Source: Candidatus Kaiserbacteria bacterium (GTDB lineage: Bacteria > Patescibacteriota > Minisyncoccia > Phycocordibacterales > UBA2100). Taken from it: a stretch of DNA of 5,017 nt. The stretch spans positions 86,612 to 91,628 of the forward strand of contig NVUN01000005.1 in the NCBI GenBank assembly GCA_002401925.1, written 5' to 3'. Position numbers and translations under genes: made by a program. Below the pieces are notes generated by a model. It made no database searches, had not been told where the DNA came from, and was given only the letters and a program-made list of their open reading frames with translations. Of the stretch, positions 1 to 5,017 are shown one piece after another; the stretch's first letter is position 1; every line of letters starts with the position of its first letter.

Positions 1-107
1 GGCTTCTGGCGCTGTTTTTTGACTACTCCACTGGTAGCGACGACTTCGAAAGGATCGCCATCTAACACTAGGAGAGTACCTGGTTTTACTTCAGCATATG
101 AAAGCAT
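1..107 (-). CDS. efp: Elongation factor P-like protein, N-terminal fragment
   Basis: The first 35 codons of a gene that runs off the left edge. The protein starts MLSYAEVKPGTLLVLDGDPF and continues EVVATSGVVKKQRQKP. This matches the N-terminal KOW-like beta-barrel of EF-P, which normally reads as a start, a short helix or strand, then LDGxPYEV. EF-P binds ribosomes stalled at consecutive prolines and promotes peptide-bond formation. The hairpin-tip region reads KKQRQKP instead of the PGKGQ loop of E. coli EF-P, so the position equivalent to the modified Lys34 appears to be Gln or Arg; my alignment here is by eye. The ATG at 107-105 is chosen because the family motif begins there, and no SD sequence precedes it. 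Only 45 bp separate it from the recA stop. Most of the gene is missing, so eIF5A/YeiP-type relatives cannot be excluded. Confidence 0.8.
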   Translation of the reverse strand, partial: MLSYAEVKPGTLLVLDGDPFEVVATSGVVKKQRQK

Positions 108-116
108 AATGAGCGG

Positions 117-144
117 ATTATACGTAGTTACAGTTAAAAAGCAA
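117..144 (-). promoter_or_regulatory. Putative promoter of efp giving a near-leaderless mRNA
   Basis: On the minus strand a perfect TATAAT lies at 122-117. A weak -35 candidate TTGCTT lies at 144-139, 16 bp upstream. Initiation about 7 nt after the -10 box would fall near position 110, only about 3 nt before the ATG at 107. The recA-efp gap shows no hairpin terminator, so read-through from recA is also possible. The -10 match is seen directly; the start site is inferred. Confidence 0.5.
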
Positions 145-152
145 AAGCGGTG

Positions 153-1226
153 TTACGCTGACTCTTTCAGCTTTGCACGTATCGCCTTGAGGACAGCACT
201 CGCTATTTGTTTATTTTCTCGCAAGTAGGTTCGTGAGGCATCGTATCCACGTCCAAGAGAAACATCATCGAATCTGTATGAGGCACCTGCTTTTTGGATG
301 ATGTCGAATTTTTCTCCCAGAGCAAGTAATTCACCTTCACGAGAAATACCTTCATTAAAGATAAGGTCGAACTCAGCAACACGGAATGGGGAAGCGACCT
401 TGTTCTTTACGATTTTCACACGGTGACGACCACCCATAATGTCGGTACCTTTCTTTATTTGTGCAATACGACGAATATCGATACGTACTGAACTATAAAA
501 TTTAAGAGCCTTACCACCAGTAGTTGTTTCAGGGTTACCAAACACCATACCAATCTTCATACGAACTTGGTTAATGAAGATTATGATAGTTTTACTCTTT
601 GCAGCAATAGCGGTGAGTTTACGCATAGCTTGTGACATAAGACGAGCCTGCTTACCCATTTGATGTGCACCCATATCTCCTTCAATTTCATCTTTTGGAG
701 TAAGGGCTGCAACTGAGTCGATAACGATAACATCAAGGTGACCAGAGCGAACAAGGCTTTCGACAATCTCGAGAGCTTGTTCACCAGTATCAGGTTGGGA
801 AATAAGAAGATCTTGCGTTTTTACCCCAAGTTTTTTAGCATACACTGGGTCAAGTGCATGTTCTGCATCAATAAAAGCACATACACCACCTTTCTTTTGT
901 GCTTCAGCAATTACATGGAGGGAAAGGGTAGTTTTTCCAGAAGATTCCGGACCGTAAATTTCTATAATACGTCCACGGGGGAGGCCACCGATACCCAGTG
1001 CCCAGTCAACACCGATTGAACCGGTAGGAATAGTATCTACGTCAACACGCGCCTGGTCATCTAGTTTCATGATGGCCTCATCACCGAACTTACTTTTGAT
1101 GTCAGCAATAGCGGCGTTTATCTTTGCATTGCCTTTAGTCTCCTTTTCTTCCGGAGCTTTCACTGCTGCCTTCTTTTCAGTTGAAGGAGCTTTTTTTTTC
1201 GTTACTTTTTTCTTTGCGGCACTCAT
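153..1226 (-). CDS. recA: RecA recombinase
   Basis: RecA forms ATP-dependent filaments on single-stranded DNA, drives homologous strand exchange and stimulates LexA-type autocleavage. The 357 residues cover the whole family core. Walker A is GPESSGKT at 92-99. The catalytic Glu lies in AEHALDP (E122, equivalent to E. coli E96). Walker B is VIVIDS at 166-171. Loop L1 spans [10 protein letters not shown] (about 182-191). Loop L2 contains INQVRMKIG and NPETTTGG, with Q220 matching the E. coli allosteric Q194. The subunit-interface KNK is at 274-276. Two oddities: a Lys/Ala/Glu-rich extension of about 26 residues before the core, and a C-terminus ending KLKESA without the acidic tail of E. coli RecA. 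The ATG lies 16 nt after the upstream stop and has an A/T-rich leader without an SD sequence. It is probably co-transcribed with ftsK and the small gene between them. No LexA-type box was seen upstream. Confidence 0.98.
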   Translation of the reverse strand: MSAAKKKVTKKKAPSTEKKAAVKAPEEKETKGNAKINAAIADIKSKFGDEAIMKLDDQARVDVDTIPTGSIGVDWALGIGGLPRGRIIEIYGPESSGKTTLSLHVIAEAQKKGGVCAFIDAEHALDPVYAKKLGVKTQDLLISQPDTGEQALEIVESLVRSGHLDVIVIDSVAALTPKDEIEGDMGAHQMGKQARLMSQAMRKLTAIAAKSKTIIIFINQVRMKIGMVFGNPETTTGGKALKFYSSVRIDIRRIAQIKKGTDIMGGRHRVKIVKNKVASPFRVAEFDLIFNEGISREGELLALGEKFDIIQKAGASYRFDDVSLGRGYDASRTYLRENKQIASAVLKAIRAKLKESA

Positions 1227-1242
1227 AATTATGTATTATTTA

Positions 1243-1632
1243 TTATTCTTCTATTGTATCAGTATTGAGACTACGACGCTTACCTTCAGGTATTTGATAT
1301 ACGACGTTGAGTACTTCACTTGTTTTGCGCCCGAATTTGTCTTTTGCTTTAAAAGAGAAGCTGTTGAGTCCATCAGCGAGAAGTAGTTTTTCTACGAAGT
1401 TTCCATCAGAGTCTATAAAGATAAGGCGCCCATCCAGGGTGATCTCTACAACGTTTTTTACCGTACCGCGTATTTCGATCAACTCATCAGACACAGTAGT
1501 GATCTCACCTGCAGGCAGGTGTATTTGCGGCCCATAGAGCATGTTCCGTGCCTCAAAGTAGGTATAGAGGAGAACGAGAAGTAGGAAGGCGATAAAGAAA
1601 TACTTTGTTAATTTTGAGCGGTGAGGAAGCAT
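1243..1632 (-). CDS. Membrane-anchored Ig-like (glucodextranase-B type) small protein
   Basis: A 129-residue protein of unknown function. A short basic N-terminus (MLPHRSKLTK) precedes one hydrophobic segment at about 11-27, which reads as an uncleaved signal anchor. The remaining roughly 100 residues should face outside the membrane. Residues about 35-112 look like a single beta-sandwich: YGPQIHLPAG, then IEIRGTVKNV, ITLDGRLIFIDSDGNF, EKLLLADGLNSF and KAKDKFGRKT. This alternation of strands, with DG and DxFGR turns, resembles bacterial Ig-like or glucodextranase domain B modules. There are no enzymatic motifs or cysteines. It sits between ftsK and recA, with gaps of 15 and 16 nt, so it is probably made with them. 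A role in the envelope at the division site is only a guess from its neighbours. The ATG at 1632 is the first after the ftsK stop and puts the anchor at the N-terminus. No SD sequence is visible. Confidence 0.85.
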   Translation of the reverse strand: MLPHRSKLTKYFFIAFLLLVLLYTYFEARNMLYGPQIHLPAGEITTVSDELIEIRGTVKNVVEITLDGRLIFIDSDGNFVEKLLLADGLNSFSFKAKDKFGRKTSEVLNVVYQIPEGKRRSLNTDTIEE

Positions 1633-1647
1633 GGTGGTGTATGATTA

Positions 1648-4008
1648 TTAAACTTTTTCTTCCTCCTCTTCATATTCAACATCTGTTTCGTCTTCGTCTG
1701 TATCTTCGTCTTCGTCAGATGTATCTACAGAACCAAGTAGAGAACCATCGTCTTCGATTTCTTCTTCCTCTTCAGATACTTCTTCAGTAGTGCCATCGTC
1801 TAGTACTTCTCGTGGCTTAGAGCCATCAGGAGGACCGACAACACCTCGTTCTTCAAGCATATCCATAAGGCGTGCTGCTCGTGCATATCCAACCCGTAGT
1901 TTTCGTTGAAGGAATGAAGTAGATCCTTTTCCGGCTTCTATAATGACGTTCTTAGCATCTTCATAGAGGTCATCTTCGTCGGCACCGTTACTTCCTACTG
2001 TTGCAGAGAAGATACTGTTTTCGTGATTGACCTCAGTGAGGTCGATCTCATCAGGGAGTTCGTCAGAGTGACTGTCGACAAGGTACTTAACAATAGCTTT
2101 GACTTCGTCTTCAGACACATAAGGCGCTTGAATACGACGCGGCTTACTCATCTCTCCTGAAAGGTAGAGCATGTCACCAGCACCTATGAGTTTTTCAGCA
2201 CCACCCATGTCAAGAATCGTACGTGAATCAATTTGAGAGGATACTTTAAGCGCAAGACGGGCAGGGATGTTTGCCTTAATGAGTCCGGTAATAACTTGTA
2301 CACTCGGTCGTTGTGTTGAAAGTATTAAGTGAATACCAACAGCACGACTCATTTGAGCTAGACGTACGATAGCTGCTTCAAGTTCGCGTGGATATGCCTG
2401 CATAAGGTCAGAGAGCTCATCGATAAAGGTAACGATGTATGGCATCGGCTCAGGTGCATTTTTGTCATCCTCATCGTCATTATCCTTCTTTTTGTTTTGA
2501 GCAGGGTCGTAGATATTCTTGTGGTATGAGTCGATGTCACGAACTTTCTCAGCTTCTAGGATGTCGTAACGCCTATCCATCTCTTGGGCGAGCCATTTAA
2601 GTGCAAGAATAGCTTTCTTGGCATCTGTAATAACTGGGGTAAGAAGGTGGGGGATTTCGTTGTAGAGAGTAAGTTCAACGCGCTTAGGGTCAATCATAAC
2701 CAATCGTAGTTCACGAGGTCCACGGCGATAAAGAAGACTGACAATGAGATCATGCACAGTTACTGACTTACCAGCACCAGTGGTACCCGCGATAAGAAGG
2801 TGAGGCATCTTAGCAATGTTTGTGTAATGTGGCTTACCAGTAATATCACGTCCAAGTGCAACAAGTAGAGGTTTGTCTGAATTTTGGAATTCTTTATCAC
2901 TGAACAGTGTTGCTAGTCCAAGTGTTGATTTGGTTGTGTTAGGAACTTCAATACCAACGAGTGCTTTTCCAGGGATCGGAGCTTCAATACGAATAGGGGT
3001 TGCTGCAAGTGCGAGTTCCAGGTTTGACTGAAGACTCATGATCTTTGCTAGTCGCACACCTTCAGCAGGTTTAATTGCATAACGGGTGACGGTGGGACCA
3101 ATAGACACTTCATCCATTTCGACATTAATACCGAAGTTTTGTAAGGTGCGCTTAATGGTATTTGCGCTTGCCTTCACATCTCCTACTGATGGCTTGCCGC
3201 TATCTTTTTTTAGAAGTGAAAGTGGTGGTGGAGTGTATGCTCCTTCACCTCCTGCAGCGAAATTAAATACAGCAGGCTCGTCATTGTTGTCACTTCCGAA
3301 GGTGAAAATACCACCTGCCTTTTTTGGTTCAGGTTTTTCTACCTCCTCTTCAACTTCTTCCTCTTCGTCTGCACGTGCTGTTTCTACTTCAATAGCTGCT
3401 TCTTCCTCCTCTTCCAAAATGTGTTCTTCTTCGTCAGACTCTTTGCGGATCATGCGTAGCAGAGTAGGGAAGGCATGTTGTGGGTGAGCATCAAAAGCAA
3501 TGAGTAGAGAAATTACGATCAAGGACAATAGTGCAACTATGGTAGCGATAGTATCAACGGCGTACACAAGTGGCGCAGAGAATAGTTTGCCGATGAGACC
3601 ACCTTTTCCAGGGAAGAGAGTTTCAACAAAAGCCAGTCCACTAAAAAAGAAGATACCAGCACCAACTATTTTCATTGTGCCAATCTTCTCACTTTCAAGT
3701 GACCGGAAAAGAACAGTGGCTAGGAGCGCAAAAAGAATTGGTACCAAAACATAGCCAGCACCAAATAATGCCGACAACCAAATGAAGAGAGTGGCTCCCA
3801 TTTTTCCCGCAAAATCAAACCATGCCAGCATGAAAAAGACTGCAGCTGCAGCCGCAAGAATAGCCCAAACTCCACGGAGTGTTTCGGATGCTACAGGGAG
3901 ATCTAATGAGAACTGATCATCGACGTCCGCCTGTTTTCGTTTGCGTGGTCGTTTCATATCGGACTTGGATTTCTTTACCTGGGTCGTCTTTCGTTTTCGT
4001 GCTGCCAT
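1648..4008 (-). CDS. ftsK: FtsK/SpoIIIE-family DNA translocase
   Basis: A membrane-anchored, ATP-driven double-stranded DNA pump that clears chromosomes through the closing septum and, in many bacteria, activates XerCD dimer resolution. Its 786 residues are of SpoIIIE/SftA size, shorter than E. coli FtsK. In order: a basic cytoplasmic N-terminus (1-27), about four membrane segments between 45 and 172, a strongly acidic linker (about 191-228), the alpha domain (about 270-375), and the RecA-like motor with Walker A GTTGAGKS (408-415) and Walker B YIVTFIDE (524-531). STQRPSV is at 564-570. A winged-helix gamma domain at about 680-737 reads DNA orientation in known relatives. Two oddities: a charged insert KKKDNDDEDDK (507-516 region) before Walker B, and an acidic tail of about 45 residues after gamma. 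It is the first gene of the probable ftsK-Ig-recA transcript and diverges from the HTH gene. The ATG at 4008 gives the expected basic start; no SD sequence is visible. Confidence 0.96.
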   Translation of the reverse strand: MAARKRKTTQVKKSKSDMKRPRKRKQADVDDQFSLDLPVASETLRGVWAILAAAAAVFFMLAWFDFAGKMGATLFIWLSALFGAGYVLVPILFALLATVLFRSLESEKIGTMKIVGAGIFFFSGLAFVETLFPGKGGLIGKLFSAPLVYAVDTIATIVALLSLIVISLLIAFDAHPQHAFPTLLRMIRKESDEEEHILEEEEEAAIEVETARADEEEEVEEEVEKPEPKKAGGIFTFGSDNNDEPAVFNFAAGGEGAYTPPPLSLLKKDSGKPSVGDVKASANTIKRTLQNFGINVEMDEVSIGPTVTRYAIKPAEGVRLAKIMSLQSNLELALAATPIRIEAPIPGKALVGIEVPNTTKSTLGLATLFSDKEFQNSDKPLLVALGRDITGKPHYTNIAKMPHLLIAGTTGAGKSVTVHDLIVSLLYRRGPRELRLVMIDPKRVELTLYNEIPHLLTPVITDAKKAILALKWLAQEMDRRYDILEAEKVRDIDSYHKNIYDPAQNKKKDNDDEDDKNAPEPMPYIVTFIDELSDLMQAYPRELEAAIVRLAQMSRAVGIHLILSTQRPSVQVITGLIKANIPARLALKVSSQIDSRTILDMGGAEKLIGAGDMLYLSGEMSKPRRIQAPYVSEDEVKAIVKYLVDSHSDELPDEIDLTEVNHENSIFSATVGSNGADEDDLYEDAKNVIIEAGKGSTSFLQRKLRVGYARAARLMDMLEERGVVGPPDGSKPREVLDDGTTEEVSEEEEEIEDDGSLLGSVDTSDEDEDTDEDETDVEYEEEEEKV
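1651..1785 (-). repeat. Low-complexity acidic coding tract at the 3' end of ftsK
   Basis: This stretch encodes residues 742-786 of FtsK, mostly Glu and Asp with a few Ser, Thr, Gly and Val. On the plus strand it reads as runs of CTT, CTC and CGT triplets, such as tcttcgtctg and cttcttcctc. It has the makings of a slippage-prone tract whose length may vary between strains. A second, shorter acidic tract encoding the linker lies at about 3325-3438. Confidence 0.8.
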
Positions 4009-4034
4009 TGTGGGATTCGATTAATTATTTATAC

Positions 4035-4040
4035 ATTATA
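4035..4040 (-). promoter_or_regulatory. Putative -10 box of the ftsK promoter
   Basis: The minus strand carries a perfect TATAAT at 4040-4035 inside an A/T-rich run (TATATATAATG), 26 bp upstream of the ftsK ATG. I find no convincing -35 hexamer 16-18 bp upstream. Initiation near 4028 would give a leader of about 20 nt without an SD sequence. The A/T-rich context makes a chance match possible. Confidence 0.4.
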
Positions 4041-4111
4041 TATAGAGGTAATAATAACATATGAGAGAGTCTTAGTTCCTGCCGACTATATGAGTATGTA
4101 GCTACAAGGGC

Positions 4112-4139
4112 TTGACTTTAACGGACATAAAACTATGAT
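4112..4139 (+). promoter_or_regulatory. Sigma-70-type promoter of the HTH-protein gene
   Basis: TTGACT (4112-4117) and TATGAT (4134-4139) are separated by 16 bp, close to the consensus for the housekeeping sigma factor. The start site should be near 4146, giving an 80-nt leader. One copy of the local repeat, TAACGGACA at 4119-4127, sits exactly in the spacer, where a bound repressor would block polymerase. The next copy begins at about +5. The promoter elements are seen directly; repression is inferred. Confidence 0.7.
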
Positions 4140-4149
4140 GGGTAGAGCA

Positions 4150-4173
4150 TAAAGGACATTCTTAAGGACGCAG
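4150..4173 (+). repeat. 24-bp repeat unit shared by leader and coding region
   Basis: Positions 4150-4173 match 4741-4764 at 22 of 24 bases, differing only at the 14th and 21st. Each unit holds two GGAC cores 12 bp apart followed by CAG. A shorter, weaker third match, AAGGACATTGCCAAGGA, lies at 4902-4918. The unit is longer than the 9-mer itself, so it suggests duplication or a two-site binding element with fixed spacing. Confidence 0.7.
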
Positions 4174-4200
4174 TTCTTAAGGACAAAAACTAAATTGAAA

Positions 4201-4220
4201 TGTCCTTTATCTAAAGGACA
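4201..4220 (+). promoter_or_regulatory. Perfect 20-bp palindrome containing the ribosome-binding site
   Basis: TGTCCTTTA and TAAAGGACA are exact reverse complements separated by TC. As RNA this can fold into an 8-bp stem with an AUCU loop. The 3' arm holds AAAGGA (4213-4218), the only good SD sequence in the window, 8 nt before the ATG at 4227. Folding would hide the SD. As DNA it is a symmetric site suited to a dimeric regulator. The palindrome is certain; its function is inferred. Confidence 0.75.
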
Positions 4221-4226
4221 AATACT

Positions 4227-5017
4227 ATGACTGTAAAGGACACAAAAAGCTCAAATATGCTTATAAACCAAGAAGGAATGTCGCAAGATGCGAACATGTC
4301 TGTGAGACCGTTTGGACAAAATGCTGCAGCGGAGATTGCTTACAAGAAAGTTGAGCGTCTTGTTCTTGCAACGTACTTAGTGACAAACTTTGTTCCTGAA
4401 AATGAAAGTGTCCGTGAGAACATTCGTAACCTCTGTCAGCAGATGCTTCCTATGGTGATGACACTTCGGGAAGGGTTTCAGAGTACTGGAGCTAATGCAG
4501 TGGCGAACATTTCCGCACAGGTGCGACAGGTACTATCTCTTCTTGATGTGGTACATGCTTCGGGGTATGTCTCAGATATGAATCTCGAAGTATTGAAATA
4601 TGCCTATGCTGATTTCGCACACTTTTTGGAGAAGTCTCAAAAGGGGAGTTCATCAGAAACACTTGAATTAACAGAAGGAGATTTTACACCAATACCAAAT
4701 GAGTCTCACGGACAAAAGAAAGTTGTCACGGACAAAAAACTAAAGGACATTCTCAAGGACACAGAAACTGTTACGGACAATAAAGCTAAAACTAGCTCGG
4801 AAATAAAAGAAACAAATCAATCAGTGCGTTCGAAGAGGCGAGTTACAAGTCGACGTATGGCAATACTCGATGTAGTTACCAAGAAGAGTCCTGTGCACAT
4901 CAAGGACATTGCCAAGGAAGTAAGTGATTGTAGTGAGAAAAGTATACAACGAGAACTGAGTTCTCTGATCGCTGATCAGGTAGTTAAACGAGAGGGTGCG
5001 AAGCGATGGACAGTTTA
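4227..5017 (+). CDS. Uncharacterised protein with C-terminal winged-helix-like DNA-binding domain
   Basis: 263 full codons plus TA- at the window edge, which could be a stop (TAA/TAG) or a Tyr codon. Residues about 36-136 are predicted helical, including the stretches AYKKVERLVLATYLVTNFVP and VRQVLSLLDVVHASGYVSDM. Residues about 137-205 form a polar, charged linker (HGQ, TDK, KDILKD, TDN). Residues about 207-262 look like a winged helix: MAILDVVTKK, helix HIKDIAKEV, recognition-type helix CSEKSIQRELSSLI, and wing VVKREGAKRW. From memory, similar proteins with the SEKxIQREL and RW signature recur in Parcubacteria, with no known function. I infer DNA binding and probable self-regulation, because the same 9-mer crowds the promoter and the coding region. 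The ATG at 4227 is chosen for the AAAGGA 8 nt upstream; ATGs at codons 11, 18 and 24 are alternatives. The gene diverges from ftsK. Confidence 0.8.
   Translation, partial: MTVKDTKSSNMLINQEGMSQDANMSVRPFGQNAAAEIAYKKVERLVLATYLVTNFVPENESVRENIRNLCQQMLPMVMTLREGFQSTGANAVANISAQVRQVLSLLDVVHASGYVSDMNLEVLKYAYADFAHFLEKSQKGSSSETLELTEGDFTPIPNESHGQKKVVTDKKLKDILKDTETVTDNKAKTSSEIKETNQSVRSKRRVTSRRMAILDVVTKKSPVHIKDIAKEVSDCSEKSIQRELSSLIADQVVKREGAKRWTV
4706..4908 (+). repeat. Intragenic GGACA 9-mer repeats in the linker and HTH coding region
   Basis: Six further copies of the leader 9-mer start at 4706, 4726, 4741, 4753, 4771 and 4900. The first five are packed into 74 bp that encode the linker (about residues 161-185). 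The copy at 4706 is read as CAC-GGA-CA (His-Gly-Gln). The others are read in a different frame as ACG-GAC or AAG-GAC (Thr/Lys-Asp). The repeat is therefore kept across two reading frames, which points to constraint on the nucleotide sequence. The copy at 4900 encodes IKDI of the HTH domain and may be kept for protein reasons. Confidence 0.75.

Larger units (their letters stand above)
4119..4242 (+). repeat. GGACA 9-mer repeat array in promoter, leader and first codons
   Basis: Six plus-strand copies of T-(A/C/T)-A-(A/C)-GGACA start at 4119, 4150, 4162, 4177, 4212 and 4234; the 4162 copy ends GGACG. One inverted copy, TGTCCTTTA, lies at 4201-4209. The copies at 4150, 4212 and 4234 are identical (TAAAGGACA). 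TTCTTAAGGAC is a perfect 11-bp direct repeat at 4159-4169 and 4174-4184, with a 15-bp period. The array covers the promoter spacer, the predicted start region, the leader, the ribosome-binding site and codons 3-5. It could be an operator array for the encoded HTH protein, an RNA-level control element, or both. Confidence 0.8.

Noticed and set aside
108..152. A transcription terminator between recA and efp
   Set aside because: No stem-loop with a U-run was found on the minus strand in this 45-bp gap.
1253..1258. TACAAT on the minus strand as an internal recA promoter -10 box
   Set aside because: No -35 hexamer lies 16-18 bp upstream, and the region is A/T-rich. An internal promoter cannot be excluded but is not supported.
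1069..1386. Plus-strand open frame of 105 codons opposite the recA start and the Ig-like gene end
   Set aside because: It overlaps two well-supported genes on the other strand and has no family resemblance or ribosome-binding site. Other plus-strand frames at 3086-3487 and 3500-3754 are likewise antisense shadows of ftsK.
4098..4105. 8-bp palindrome GTAGCTAC between the divergent promoters
   Set aside because: It is too short to separate from chance, and no second copy was seen in the intergenic region.
4119..4908. GGACA repeats as FtsK-orienting (KOPS/SRS-like) sequences, because ftsK is adjacent
   Set aside because: Orienting sequences are spread along the whole chromosome arm. Here the motif is concentrated in one gene and its promoter, with only two other plus-strand copies seen in the preceding 4.1 kb.
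4119..4908. Repeats as a CRISPR array or replication iterons
   Set aside because: Spacing is irregular (12 to 129 bp or more), units are only 9 bp, several copies are in coding sequence, and no cas genes, dnaA or DnaA boxes are visible.

Overview
The window looks like a chromosomal fragment of a Candidate Phyla Radiation bacterium, most likely Parcubacteria. The genes are compact, most start codons lack a Shine-Dalgarno (SD) sequence, the gap between recA and the next gene is tiny, and the small proteins resemble families I remember from that group. This placement comes from protein character, not from a database search.

Minus strand, reading right to left: an FtsK/SpoIIIE DNA translocase (4008-1648), a small membrane-anchored protein with an Ig-like domain (1632-1243), RecA (1226-153), and the first 35 codons of an elongation factor P-like gene (107 to the window edge). 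The first three are spaced 15 and 16 nt apart and probably form one transcript linking chromosome segregation to recombination. The EF-P gene appears to have its own promoter, with almost no leader.

Plus strand: a 218-bp divergent intergenic region (4009-4226) precedes a gene starting at 4227. It encodes an uncharacterised protein with a helical N-terminal domain, a charged linker and a C-terminal winged-helix-like domain. The gene reaches the window edge, ending in a partial codon TA- at 5016-5017 that may be its stop.

The most interesting signal is a repeated 9-mer, consensus T-(A/C/T)-A-(A/C)-GGACA. Twelve copies lie on the plus strand between 4119 and 4908 (one ends GGACG), with one inverted copy at 4201-4209. 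They lie between the -35 and -10 elements, through the 5' leader, over the ribosome-binding site, in the first codons, and again in the linker and HTH coding region. The inverted copy forms a perfect palindrome with the copy that contains the SD sequence. This suggests a self-regulating DNA-binding protein, an RNA switch at the ribosome-binding site, or both. No tRNA, rRNA, CRISPR array, insertion sequence or convincing terminator was seen.
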